DNA from: Ambrosia x helenae
Lineage: Eukaryota > Streptophyta > Magnoliopsida > Asterales > Asteraceae
NCBI GenBank assembly: GCA_030844895.1
Contig: CM061224.1
Coordinates: 5,171,591-5,235,590 of the forward strand
Length of the DNA: 64,000 nt
Direction of reading: 5' to 3'
Position numbers and translations under genes: made by a program. The notes below the pieces were generated by a model. That model worked only from the letters and a program-made list of their open reading frames with translations, was not told where the DNA came from and did no database searches. How positions within the stretch are numbered: the first letter of the stretch is position 1; each line of letters begins with the position of its first letter. Below are positions 12,710 to 23,849 of the stretch, one piece after another.

Positions 12710-12933
12710 TTCGTAATTGAAGAATTCAAAAATGTTAAAGGTCGACGGGCTGAACTGTAATTCTTGATTCAGGTACCAACCATTTGTCTCCTTTTAATGT
12801 TTTAGTTCTTTGTTCAATTGTTTGTTAAACATTGCTTAGAACTTTGATATTTATTTATTGTATTTAATGTTTGACTCGACCCGAACATATCACCCGAACC
12901 ATAGTTACAGAAAATTTTTTTAGGTCCCGTCCC

Positions 12934-13300
12934 CAGAGCCGACTCAACTATTTTGGAGGCCCTAAGCGAAAAGAAAAATCGGGGCCCTATTCTACATGTC
13001 ATTGTTGTAAACCATTATTCTTTTTCCAGGTTTAGGACCGAGTACCAACAATAAACTAAACAATGTTTACCTAAAATATTACATGATGACTAAAACCCAA
13101 AATAACACCTAATTACTATAAACTTCACCCAACTTTAGCACTTAATTACAAAATATGTTTCACCAAATTATTCCTCAGTAGCACAGGTACCTAACAAATC
13201 AACTAATTAGTATAAGTCTCACTTAGATTTGGAGGCCTCAAAGTGGAGTTGGGGGCCCTAGGCAAGAGCCTAGGGTCTTTATACATGAAGTCCGGCTCTG
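12934..13300. mobile_element. hAT-like MITE with CAGAGCCG termini
   Basis: The left end CAGAGCCGACTC and the reverse complement of the right end, CAGAGCCGGACT, are inverted repeats. The interior has GGAGGCCCTAAGCG near the left and GGGGGCCCTAGGCAAGAG near the right. Flanks are CCGTCCC on both sides (12,927-12,933 and 13,301-13,307), seven of the eight bases expected for a hAT duplication. Confidence 0.65.
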
Positions 13301-14165
13301 CCGTCCCGTGACCCCTGACTTCCGACCCCGTCCAAATTCTCAAGCTTGACCACTGTCCACACTCCCAAAATCTAATCCTGTGCTCAATCGCACCCTAACC
13401 ATCTTCCAACCACTCCACCATTATCCCAACCCATCATCCACACCCATCGCCGACATTACGCCCACCGTCTCTCCACCATTCTCTGCCCTCTAGCCACCGA
13501 CGTTCGTCTGTTATTCTACTTTTCTGGCGTCCTTCGTTGTTGTGTCAACTGTTGCATGACAAAGGTACTATTTTTTATTAATATCTTTATCCCTTTATGC
13601 TTATGAGTTTGTTTATGAAACCTTAATCTTGATTCTTTACCTATTCGGTTCTTTCATGATAAATCTCAATGCCTTGCCAATTAATACGATTCCCTGTTTG
13701 GCAATGGGAATAACATGAATTGATGAACATTCTTTCTCATGTGAAGTTCAATATGGATCTACCCATTCCTGACTTTGACGTCTTTATGAAATTTGAGTAT
13801 AAAGAAACCACAGAAGTATGTTTGATCTTAGGTTGGTACTATAAAAATAATTATGCATTAACACAGCTTTGGTTCATTTAGAAAGATGACCTTGTGATCT
13901 TTTGTCCCTGAATGCAGTATCGAGTCATTATCGTTTCACATGGATCTAAACGAAAGCATAAAAAAACACACAACAAGATGTCAAATAAGCCTACATAAGT
14001 TTATGTTTAGGGTGTAATTTATCATCATTATAAGCTTATATTTAGTGGCCCATGTGCATATGTCAATTTCCTTATCATATCAATTTACATACGCTAAAAT
14101 AATAATCACAAACATAATCAACATATCAACCACCATATAAGGCCACCCAAAATATACATATGTAA
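13301..14165. other. Intergenic, no gene; holds an interspersed repeat
   Basis: No supportable coding region. About 13,916-14,045 (TATCGAGTC, TCGTTTCACATGGAT, AACAAGAT, AAGTTTATGTTTAGG) matches 20,268-20,400 and is an interspersed repeat of unknown class. Confidence 0.55.
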
Positions 14166-14375
14166 GGGCGCAACTATGAAGGGGCGGGGATCATTGTAAG
14201 GGCATGCCATGTCAGCATCCACTTAACTGAGTTAGTTCTCAGTTAACAAAGGTTCATTGTTGGCCAATACATTGAAAGTTGGGATCATTGTTGGGAATTT
14301 TTGAATTACAGATTATTGCTGGCCAATTGGTGAAAGTTTGGATTATTAAAATCCAATACCCTTTTATTTTTATCC
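14166..14375. mobile_element. Single arm of a foldback element
   Basis: The sequence from GGGGATCATTG through GTTTGGATTATTAAAATCC matches the right arm of the foldback element at 51,058-51,474. Shared words are CATGCC, CACTTAACTGAGTTAG, AAAGTTGGGATC and the terminal ATTAAAATCCAATACC. The opposite arm is absent here. Confidence 0.7.
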
Positions 14376-15014
14376 CATATTTGTCTACAAATAATAAACA
14401 ACACATAAGAAAACCAAATTTTCAATCTTAATGCACATATGCATTAACATTACTTTTTTCATTACCACATAATATATGAACATGTGCGTTATAGCGAAAG
14501 ACCTTAATAATAACAGTATTAATGCACATGTGCATTAACATTACTTTTATCAGTACCAACTACGTTATGCATATGTGCATTAACATTCTTAATTCACATG
14601 TACATATCAAGAAATGACACCTCTTTAACATGCTTATGGTAAAACAGATAAAGAAAGAACAAACATACCTACATTAAATTTTACTGTTACCATTACCATT
14701 ACCAGCGTTCGACGACGAATCCACATCCATCTCTCACTAACTAATATCCAGAATCGCATATCAGAAACTTATAACTCGAATTTCACAGATTTGCTATTCG
14801 CATAACTACTCAACCTTAGCACTTCAGTTTCAATCGAAAATCGATTCAAATATTAACCTAAATTAAATAGATTCATTCCTTGTAGATTCAAATATTCAAA
14901 ATGACTAACACAACAGAACCTAAATTTCTTGACCATAGGATTGGGCTAAATTTAGCATCACAATTCATCTAAACACTCTATAGCTTTAATCATCTCCAAA
15001 CCAAACGAGATTCA

Positions 15015-15350
15015 AAATTCAATTAGCAAACAAGCCACCAGACCAAACTAACATCCCAACTAAACTAACACAAACAAATCACACCAATACTCAAAACTCT
15101 CTCACTTATACATTGTTGAAACTAACTAAATAAGTTCAAAATCAATCAAATTTAAAATCCAACCGGCAAACAAGCCACCAAACTAACATCACACAAATCA
15201 ATAAAACTCAAATCTCAACCAGCATACAAGCCACTTAAGTAACATCACACTTGTTAATTAACCTAATAAGTAAACACAAACAAACCACACTAAATTAAAA
15301 TTTCTCGAACTTAAACATTGCTGAAACTAACTAAACACTAAACAAGTTGA
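15015..15350. repeat. Degenerate tandem repeat of roughly 110-130 bp
   Basis: Words such as CAAACAAGCCACC, AACTAACATC, ATTGTTGAAACTAACTAA and CTCAAATCTCAACC recur in order two to three times. It lies downstream of the possible exon at 15,358-15,519 on the minus strand, in what would be its first intron. Confidence 0.6.
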
Positions 15351-15357
15351 AATATAC

Positions 15358-15519
15358 CTCATGTGATGATTTACACTCCTTAGGAGTCCTCTTCTTCGGA
15401 TATTGACTCTTACTGGTACCTTTAGGAACGGCTAAAAGAGTAGCTGATATTTGAGGCGAGGAGAATAGATTGTGGGAAGAGAATGTAGAACGAGAAGCTC
15501 CGCTGGTGGTGATCGCCAT
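15358..15519 (-). CDS. Possible first exon of an unrecognised gene (partial)
   Basis: On the minus strand an ATG at 15,519 starts 54 codons (MAITTSGASRSTFSS..., later PKKRTPKECKSSHE). They end exactly at GAG|GTATAT, a good plant splice donor, and T-rich intron-like DNA follows. The N-terminus is rich in Ser, Thr and Ala and lacks acidic residues at first, as in a plastid transit peptide. The next part is basic. No later exon was found with confidence; an 18-codon open frame starting MDVDSSSN at about 14,733 (minus) might be one. The start region lies within a 61-bp tandem duplication (15,511-15,625). It may be a real gene, a truncated gene or a captured exon. I do not recognise the product. 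Confidence 0.3.
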
Positions 15520-15625
15520 TGTTTCCGGTCGCCCAAGGTGAAGGTAAGATACTGCAGAACGATGTGACGACGATCGCCATTGTTTCCGGTAGCCCTAGGT
15601 GAAGGTAAGATACTACAGAAGAAAG
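15511..15625. repeat. 61-bp tandem duplication over a putative start codon
   Basis: GATCGCCATTGTTTCCGG followed by a GCCC-AGGTGAAGGTAAGATACT block occurs at 15,511 and again at 15,572. Both copies contain the ATGGCGATC start in the minus direction, so the putative gene start is doubled. Confidence 0.85.
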
Positions 15626-15805
15626 AGACTGACTGTTGTTTCTGTTTGAAGGTTTTGGGAGATATAAATTGAAGTGTCTTATCCATTGTGTGTTCAGTGG
15701 GATTTAGATTGTTACGCAAATAGTCTCTTTACTAGTATATTCAAATATTACAATAATGCCCTCTGTTCACATTGGTTCCTTGGTTATCACATGATCCCTA
15801 CCCTA

Positions 15806-16248
15806 TGTATATATATAGGGGGAGGATAAATGAAAACATTCTTAAGTTGAGAAAACCTTGGAAACCATATAAAAAAACATAATTTTTTTTTGAAAAAAAT
15901 AACCGATGTAAAATACATGTTTTTAAGCATTTTGGAAAAAAAAAAAAACTAAAAAAACGCCGATGGGATTTAAAAAAATAAACAAAGTTGCGCTGTTTAC
16001 ATATGTTTTCAGCTATTTAGCTGTTTTAACAGGGCTGTTACATATATTTTCAGCAACTTTGTTTATTTTTTTGTTTTAAAATCCTATTGGCGCTTTTTAT
16101 TTTTATTTTTTTGCCCAAAATGCTTAAAAACATGTATGTTACATCCTGTATTTTTTCAAAACAAAAAAAAGTTTTTATAGATGGTATTTACACGAGTTTT
16201 TGAGGTTTTCTCAACTTAAGTGTGTTTTCATTTTATACTTGACCTATA
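15806..16248. mobile_element. Foldback (long inverted repeat) element
   Basis: The left arm (GATAAATGAAAACATTCTTA, AGTTGAGAAAACC) is inverted at the right end (GGTTTTCTCAACTTAAGTGTG, TTTTCATTTTATAC). Inner parts also pair: AAGCATTTTGG with CCAAAATGCTT, GCCGATGGGATTT with AAATCCTATTGGC, and AACAAAGTTGC with GCAACTTTGTT. No coding capacity. Flanking DNA on both sides is TATATA, so a target duplication cannot be told from the insertion site. Confidence 0.8.
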
Positions 16249-16249
16249 T

Positions 16250-16328
<79 letters not shown>

Positions 16329-16342
16329 CACACACACACACA
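16249..16342. repeat. Compound microsatellite (CA)n(TA)n(GA)n(CA)n
   Basis: Runs of CA, then TA, then GA, then CA follow each other without spacer at the right edge of the foldback element. Translations through it are artefacts. Confidence 0.95.
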
Positions 16343-16450
16343 TAACTATACGTGTAGGCATGTCTTTGATTTTGGTATGTGTCACCTTATATTCTTGTGT
16401 GAAAATATTGATTTGTTGCCTAATTCGTAATCGTAGAAAACTCAAACTCC
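16343..16450. repeat. Relic of the DUF26-gene 5' flank
   Basis: CATAACTA..CGTGTAGG, TGTCACCTTATAT, GTGAAAATATTGATTTGTTG and CGTAGAAAACTCAAACTC match the far-upstream flanks of DUF26 gene A (20,590-20,760) and of its pseudogene (22,800-22,970). No DUF26 coding sequence follows. It appears to be a leftover from a larger ancestral tandem array. Confidence 0.65.
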
Positions 16451-16599
16451 ATAATAAGGGTGGACGACGCAGGTCCATTATAGGTGGTTTTCACAGTGAA
16501 AAAATCGATTTTCATGATGTACATCACGATCGTGAAAGGGTGATGCTGGGGAACTGGACTGCCCAAACCCACGGTCCCTGACTCGGCCCTAAAACACTT

Positions 16600-18571
16600 C
16601 CTCCGAGTGTCCTCGAAATCTCATGTAAATTTGCATTTCATATTGTACTACTAATGTTAGTTTTACTAATGGTGTGGCTTATTGTATTTTCCATACTAGA
16701 ATATATCTTGTTTCAATTCTTATTTATCGACTCCGATTATCATAACTAGGATCCACTCTAATGGATCTTATAACATAGTATATATTTATCTATCGGTTCT
16801 AATATGTCCACAATGAAGGTGTCATCGTACAAGGTCCTCAATGTAACAATTAGTATCCATTGTCCCAAACGCCAATTTCTAGTCTTAGTTTTATTATCCA
16901 AGGCTCTATGTATCAAATCCAAACTAGAATTAGGCTAACCCATTATATACATATGTATTTCTTTGTACTTTTAATAAGTCCGATAGTTTAAGTCCAGATA
17001 TCAACTCTCGAGTCCCACGCATCACATCTAACATATATTCATACTTATGTATAAACAATAGATTTGGTTTATATACGGCTCGTCAAGTCCCACACGGTTC
17101 GAGTACGAATACAAAATATAAATGTTTAAATCTAATTATCGAATCATTGGGTTCGATTATACCTCACATTCATAGTACGGTTCGTGTTTGACTGGTTGAC
17201 TATGTTGACCGTCTATATGACCCGGTCAACCTTTGTTGACCAATATTGACTGTAATTAAACATCCCAATCACCTCCATCATCTCTGTACATTACCCTAGT
17301 TGTAACACCCAGTACTCCCATGACCACCTCCACCGTAACAATGTAACCTATAGCAACTATGGATTCCAAGCTATCAGCCATCACCATCGATTCAACATCA
17401 TCAACCTTCGGACCCAATCTCCTAACCCGAGTCAAAACCCCTAACCATCCTAGTCACCACCAACTTAACAATAACCATCATCACAATCCTCCTTTTACAT
17501 CCCTCGGCCACCACCACCGATGACCACCGAGACACCATAGCCGGCTACCAACACCCAAAACCCACCTCAACAACCACCATCATCACCACCTGTGACCCTC
17601 GCGACCATCCTAACATCACCACAGCCTCTTTCCGCCACCAGAACCAAAATCACCACTACCACCTTATCTACACCAATAATTACCAAACCTTTCGTCATAA
17701 ATCTTTAGATCTGAAATCAAGGAGAAGAGGATAGGATAGGGTTTTACCTTGGTTTGAGAAAGGGGCTGCCGCCGTCACTGTCTTCCTTCTTCCTCCATCT
17801 CTCTCTCTCTCTCTCTCAAGCTTCACTCTCACATTCCTTCATTCTCCTCTCTCTTCCTCTTTGTAATAATAATAATAATCAGTAACACTCTGTTGCAGAG
17901 TTTCATTAAAGGATGGAAGAGAAAGGATTGGGAAGGAAGTGAGGAAAAAATATGTTCCAGAGTTTTTTGTAGGAGGGAAAGGGAGGGAATGAGAGGGATA
18001 ATAAAGAGGATTTTAGTGTGATTTTCAATCTTTCCAATTTGGAAGGATTTGAAGAGAAAGGAAGAGGAGGGAGATCCTTTCTCTTCCATCCTTTAATGAA
18101 ACTCGGGAACACAGTGTAAAGGGTGGAAGATGGGGGTGGTTCGTGGGATCGGTGGCCGGAGGACCGCCACGGGTGGAGGAGACAACCGGTCTCCATCCCT
18201 CTTGGGCTCTCTCCCTCTCTCTCTCTAACATAAGTGTGTGGTTTGTGTTGTAAATGAAACACACAGGTATGTGTGTGTGGTTTTATAAAACAAGGAAAGG
18301 GAGGTGTCATCAAGAGGGAGAGGACAAGTGTCCTCTTCTTGGTGACTCACCCGATTCCGATCGGGTGCGTTTTTGGGTTCGATAATGCGTGCTAACTCGA
18401 TCTCGGAACATGTACTAATAATATTATACATATTAAACGGTTTGATTTTTAGTTTCGTACATAACCGTCTTGCTTAGTATTATTAGTTATAATATTTATT
18501 TGGTTACTATTTATTATAAAATAATGATAAAAACGCGAAAAATTTTTAGGGGTCTATGTCGGGTTGTTAAA
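16600..18571 (-). mobile_element. Old gypsy-type LTR remnant, minus orientation
   Basis: Near 18,555-18,571 the plus strand reads TATGTCGGGTTGTTA, the degenerate complement of a TGTAACAACCCGACATA-like LTR start. A TATAAAAC box lies on the minus strand near 18,281-18,290. The left part contains TGTTGACC words and low-complexity CCACCA DNA typical of such LTRs. The left border is a guess. A MITE is inserted at 17,886-18,116. Open frames across 17,829-18,431 are composites of LTR and MITE. Confidence 0.35.
17886..18116. mobile_element. MITE with long inverted repeats and TAA target duplication
   Basis: The left end CACTCTGTTGCAGAG and the reverse complement of the right end, CACTGTGTTCCCGAG, both continue into TTTCATTAAAGGATGGAAG and AGAAAGGA. 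The inverted repeats are about 41 bp. TAA flanks both ends (17,883-17,885 and 18,117-18,119). A 3-bp TAA duplication fits PIF/Harbinger (Tourist), while the CACT ends also resemble CACTA elements. It is 231 bp and non-coding. Confidence 0.88.
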
Positions 18572-20014
18572 AAGAGCTCCACAATTTTTTGCTCTAATAA
18601 AACTCTTGGGAAGTGGTTTTTCATAAACAAAGACCCATTCCAGTATAAGTGAGTTGTAATTGAAAGGTTAATGTTGTTGTCTTATGTGTGTGTCTTACAT
18701 GCGGCCGAAAAGAAAGAAGGGAAAGGGTTGACTAGATGTTCTTATGATGGCATGATTATGTTCTATCAAATTTGTGTAAATAGGTAAGAGGTGTAAGCTT
18801 TTCCTTGTTGTTTCTAGTTGTATTGTCATGCATATATATATATATGTATATATATAGGTTTAGTGAGTTGTGTATGTCATCATGTAACTATACATACATA
18901 TATATACGGTTATGCATATATAATGAGGGTGCGTGTGTTCATGGAGTTAAATAGATAAGTGTTGGTGTGTTATGAATATCCATAGGAATGGATTGTGTAT
19001 ACAACATATGTGTTAATAACAATATGGATTATGAAATGTGTGTGTATATATAAACGCATGTTAATTGAGGTTTAGGCATGTGTTGTTGGACAATCATCAA
19101 CTTATGTCGTAAGGTGTAATCGGGCATTAAAGCCAAAATATAACCTGGTTTTGTTATGAGACTGGATGACGATATTAACATGTATTAATTGTCACAAGTT
19201 ATGAACACGTGTCATTAGATGTTTACACATGATAGTTTTTGTGATCCACATACATTTGTTAGTGAGAAGTTATCATGTGTTATTGAGTATAATCCATTGT
19301 GATAACACATGTTTGTTCTTTGGAAGTGTTTCATGAATTGTGTGAGTGATAACCACGTAAAACACTTTCTTATTGTTCGGGTTTGAGTGGATTGTGTAAC
19401 TTTCCATTTGGGCATTGTCACGTGTATTGTTATTTCGTACATGTGTGGTAATCGGGTATCCGGTTGCTCTCTGGTGAGCGTGTGATTGGCTTGACTGTTC
19501 CATGCCAATTGTATCATGTAGTCCGTGTGTTGTATGCATAAACGGGTAACCTATTGAGTTCCCTCAATAACTCATGCTTCATTGGACTGGGAGGGGGGGT
19601 AATAGTGTGTGCAAAGTATCTAATTATGCACATGAAATGATAAAATTAAATAAAACACGTACGAATGTTGACCTGGATCCTTGACTGGTGTCACAGTTGT
19701 CAGGTGATGGTGTATGGGTAGTCCAGGTGATGAGTTGCAATTGATGCAATGGAAGGGTACCCGGAAACGTCTCAGGTGGTGCCCCAGGTGGCCTAAAAGG
19801 CAAACCCTCTTCCAAATGAGCTATCTCCACTTGGCATGATCTACTAATTAATTATTAAGACCTATTTTTTAAAAGAATTTCAAGTATTATACTTAAATTT
19901 TATCTTGTCTTTTATAACTAGTTTTTTACTCAATACTTTTCTTCCAAACTTCTTTTCCTAAAATTAAAAAGAAAGCTGTTAACTTTTAAGCAGTAATTAT
20001 TTGTTACACACATT
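18572..20014. other. Gene-free intergenic stretch
   Basis: AT- and GT-rich sequence with TATATA tracts near 18,832-18,855. I see no supportable gene. A 68-codon open frame on the minus strand at 19,624-19,830 has a Pro-rich segment (PFRPPGAPPETFPGTLPLH) that could be a retroelement relic, but nothing diagnostic was found. Confidence 0.5.
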
Positions 20015-20170
20015 TAGCGATGCAAACGAGCCAAGGTCAGCTCGATTCATGCTTTGTTTTAAAAGCTCAAGCTTGGTTTGTGTGTAGTTTTAGAAGCTCG
20101 AGCTCAGCTCATTTATTATTTATTATTACTTTAAATTAGTTATATTAAATGAAAGATTTCTATTGGTTTA
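20015..20170. mobile_element. Relic of the GAGCTCG-rich MITE
   Basis: TAGCGATGCAAACGAGCCAAGG at the left, followed by AGCTCGATTC, AGAAGCTCGAGCTCAGCTC and AT-rich DNA, resembles one end of the element at 12,343-12,709 in inverse orientation. The other end is missing. Confidence 0.5.
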
Positions 20171-20267
20171 ATGTTGTTCTTTTTCTTCTTACTAGATGAT
20201 GTAAGTGTGTAAACACCTTATTATATGTTAGTTTTTGTATATATTTACGTGTTTTAGTTGTTCTTAG

Positions 20268-20400
20268 TTGTAATATCGAGTCTATGTCGTTTCACATGGA
20301 TTCGAATGGAAACACTAAACACACACACATAACAAGATTTTGAATAAGCCAACATAAGTTTATATTTAGGGGTACATTTAATTTTCTACTCGCATAGGGT
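20268..20400. repeat. Second copy of an interspersed repeat
   Basis: Matches 13,916-14,045 (ATATCGAGTC, TCGTTTCACATGGAT, ACACACA-AACAAGAT, ATAAGCC-ACATAAGTTTAT). Its class is unknown. Confidence 0.6.
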
Positions 20401-21099
20401 GCTCGAGGCCCCTAAGTTATGAGGGACGACCCTGCTAATTAAGTTATTATGTTTTTCAGATTCTGACATCCAAATTTACTATTTATTCACTGTTATATAT
20501 TAAGAAGGTTGAATTTTTTTATAGTATTACATGATGGATATATAAGATCAAAGTAGTAATTGCTGCTAATTTGTTGCTTAATAATATATATACATAACTA
20601 CAATCGTGTAGGTATGTCTTAGATTTCAGTATATGTCACCTTATATAATGCCGTGAAATATTGATTTGTTTTCTAATTCCATGTCACCTTAAGTAATGTT
20701 GTGAAAATATTGATTTATTGCCTAACTCATTATCGTAGAAAACTCGAACTCTATTGTAAGATGCATCCCGTTTTACAACATCCATTGAATCATGATTGTA
20801 TAAGACACACAACATATTCTAAATGTAGTAAGAATAAAATGAAGGAAAAAAAACTATAAAACTCGAACTCTATCAATAAAAGAATACTATAAGGAGAAAT
20901 AGATAAAATTTAGTTAGCCAGTAGGTGGAAGTTTTTTCTTCTAGAAAAAAATAGAAACCTTTTTAACAAAATTAGTAGTTAAAGTTGAATTTTCACAAAT
21001 TTAAATTAGACAGTAGGTGGAAGTTTATTCAATTTGATTTGAACTTACCACAAATGGGTCACCATTTGATTGGCTATTTGTTGTCATTTCTAAACAAAT

Positions 21100-21256
21100 C
21101 AAACTAAGTGGTAGTATTTTTAAGGTACTTTACTACCGATTATGTTCAACAATAATATTTAACTAATTAAAATGGTATAGAATTCTATTTCAACATAATG
21201 TCACGTTTCATAATATTCTATTTTGGCTTATAAAAACACAGTGTTCCCCAATTACT
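21100..21256 (+). promoter_or_regulatory. Conserved DUF26 promoter with TATA box (gene A)
   Basis: TATAAAAA lies at 21,229-21,236 in the block TTTGGCTTATAAAAACACA. The block from AAGTGGTAGT, through AAGGTACTTT, to GGCTTATAAAAACACA is also present before both pseudogenes and, more diverged, before gene D. TATA-to-ATG spacing is only 28 bp, so transcription should start at or just before the first ATG. Methionine codons 5 and 7 are therefore also plausible translation starts. Confidence 0.7.
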
Positions 21257-22006
21257 ATGAAGAAACAAATGGAAATGAAATCCACAATCTTATTATTGTT
21301 TCTTTTACAAGCAATCATCAATGTTAATATCTCCATAGCTTCTCCACCTATCATTCATGACATCTTTAGATGTAAAGGCAACTCAGGCACTTATGAACCC
21401 AACAACCCTTACAAAGCAAACCTCATGTCTGCACTCAAGAAACTATCTGGTTTTAACCATGCAAAGGTTGGCAGCGAACCAAATATGGTTGCTGCTGTAG
21501 GACTTTGTGCAGGATATACAACCCCCAAAGATTGTGCTTCTTGCTTGAACAGCACAATATCACTGCTTTTACAAAAGTGCCCGAATCAAAAGGCAGCCGT
21601 GGCATGGAGGATGACATGTATGGTACGTTACAAGGAATATGTTGTACCTGACTATGATAATTGGTTCATTGACCATGAATTTAGTAAGAATAAATCTAAG
21701 GATCATTTACGTCTCCAGTTATTCTTGGAGATGAGGGTAGCTAGTTTGAGAGACATTTTAATAAATAATATCAAAGATAAGGCATACGCTTATGGGGTTA
21801 TAAATTATGGCCCGAATGCCACAATGCCTATGCCATTGCATATAGTTATGCAATGTACTGTTGATACATTTTGGACAGATTGTAAAACTTGTATTGATCG
21901 AATCTATAAAGAGATGAAAGGTTGTTGCGCTGGAGCGAATGCTGTAGCAATGGTATCTCCCCATTGTTATATCAAGTACGCGCATGATAAATCTAAAATT
22001 TTTTAA
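21257..22006 (+). CDS. DUF26/Gnk2 cysteine-rich secretory protein (gene A)
   Basis: A complete intronless ORF of 249 codons. Residues 1-28 are a signal peptide (MKSTILLLFLLQAIINV, cleavage likely after SIAS). Two Gnk2-homologous (DUF26, stress-antifungal) domains follow. Domain 1 has the signature C84-x8-C93-x2-C96 and further cysteines at 39, 108 and 121. Domain 2 has C200-x8-C209-x2-C212 and cysteines at 223, 224 and 237. There is no transmembrane segment or kinase domain, so this is a cysteine-rich repeat secretory protein (CRRSP) and not a receptor kinase. The length is usual for CRRSPs. Family knowledge suggests an apoplastic protein, and some members bind mannose and inhibit fungi. That role is inference here. 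A paralogue lies at 55,608; two dead copies lie between. The first ATG was chosen, but residues 5 or 7 could be used. Confidence 0.93.
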   Translation: MKKQMEMKSTILLLFLLQAIINVNISIASPPIIHDIFRCKGNSGTYEPNNPYKANLMSALKKLSGFNHAKVGSEPNMVAAVGLCAGYTTPKDCASCLNSTISLLLQKCPNQKAAVAWRMTCMVRYKEYVVPDYDNWFIDHEFSKNKSKDHLRLQLFLEMRVASLRDILINNIKDKAYAYGVINYGPNATMPMPLHIVMQCTVDTFWTDCKTCIDRIYKEMKGCCAGANAVAMVSPHCYIKYAHDKSKIF

Positions 22007-22009
22007 CAT

Positions 22010-22670
22010 CTATGCGGTCATCTCCACTTTAGACAAGTACCAATTCTACTAGCGATTGATGTTATGCGTGATAAGGAAAACATACAATTTACAACATAAA
22101 AACTTGTATTTTCTTCTTCAAGTAGTCACTCACTTGATATGTATTATGTTTTAATCATTACTGTCTACACATGAAACATTATGAAATGCAAATTTACATT
22201 TGAATTTATGCTATAAATGCTACAAGTTGTGATGAATTTTTGTATTTGATTATGACACAAGCATGGTTTTCCCTTGAGATTTAGGGGATACGGGGAGGCA
22301 GTGTTTCAGGGTCGGGCCGGAATGCCGGTCATATTTAGAGACTTCTGATGAGAGATTGTTATGGGACTAGGAAGAAGAGAATTCTGATGAGAGATGGTTA
22401 ACTAAGACTTTCGTGATGAGAGATGGTTAGCTTAATCCCTCTTTATTTGTAAAAGTTTGGTGGATGTTCACGATAATTTTTTTTTTTTTAAATTTATTTA
22501 CCTTACCAATAATCATCTATCACTCTAAAAGAATTCGATTGTAGTCATATGTTAGGAGGCCAAGGTACTCTAAGAAGCAGTAATCCTTTGTTGTCACCTC
22601 ATGTTTACCGAATACTACCTTAAAGAAGGTTAATTGGTGGCAGCACTACCTCAAGGTACCTCAAAACATT
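22010..22670. other. Gene A 3' region, no other gene
   Basis: AT-rich 3' flank. Three near-copies of TGATGAGAGATGGTTA occur at about 22,346-22,436. No gene seen. Confidence 0.5.
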
Positions 22671-23849
22671 TTTCTGTTTTTTTATTCACACTGTTATATA
22701 ATAAGAAGGTTGATTTTTTTTTTATAGCATTACATGATGGATTTACAAGATAAAAGTAGTAAATACTGGTAATGTGTTGCTTGATAATATAATACATTAC
22801 TACAATAGTGTAGCCATGTCTTAGATTTCACTATGTGTCACCTTATATAATGTCGTGAAAATATTTACTTGTTGCCTAATTTAGTGTCACCTTATGTACT
22901 TGTACTGCCGTGAAAATATTGATTTGTTGCCTAGCTAATTCATAATTGTAGAAAACTCAAACTCTATTATAACATGCATCCCCACATCCATTGAATCATG
23001 ATTAATGTATGAGACACCCAACATATTCTAAATTTAGTAAGAATAAAACGAAGGAAAAAAAATATAAAGCACAAAGACTATTAAAAAATAATATTATAAG
23101 GAGAAATAGATCCAAAAAGCCAATAAGTCAATAAGTTTGAGTTTGTTAAAAGTCATTTTTGTTTTGGACTTTTGTTATAAGTTAAAAAGTTGTTTTTTTA
23201 AAGCCACACACGATAAAAATCTGCTTTGCAAAAGTAAAAAAAAAACTTGCTTTTGAAACTGTTTTGGAATTTTTTATATCAAATTACCAAACCACCCTTA
23301 TTTTACTCCTTTTTGTTTACTTTACATAAATAAGCTAAAAACACTTTCCAAAAAATAATTTATTGACTTTTCCCACCACAAAAACTAAAAACACTTTTTT
23401 TAAAAACTACTTTTGCAAAAGTTATAAGTCAATAAAGACTTTTTACAAAAAAAAAACGCTTTGGGAGTTAAATAAACAATTCCAAACACACTCATAAAGG
23501 AAGTTTTACTTTTAAAAAAAAGAAACTTTATTAACAAAATTACGAGCGAAATTGAATTTTCACAAATTTAATGGTGAAGTTACCAACAAATGTATATATT
23601 GATCTTAAATATAGTCATTGTCAAAAACTAAATTCTCAGAAGTTGTTAAGAGAAAAATGTGTGCAAAGTTAATTCCATTTGATTGATTATTTGTTATCAT
23701 TTCTAAACAAATCACACTAAGTGGTAGTCTTTTAAGGTACTTTCCCACTGATTATGTTTAACAAGAATATTCAACATTAACGCCACGTTTCATAACATTA
23801 TATTGTGGCTTATAAAAACACAGAGTTCCACTATTATGATGATAAACAA

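Noticed and set aside
16200..16478. Frames with IYIYIY and RERERE or SLSLSL runs
   Set aside because: Direct translation of TA, GA and CA microsatellites.
17829..18431. Overlapping minus-strand frames of 68-135 codons
   Set aside because: They run across a MITE with 41-bp inverted repeats and CT-rich LTR DNA, so they are composite artefacts.
21758..22009. 83-codon minus-strand frame
   Set aside because: Antisense of the second DUF26 domain in gene A.
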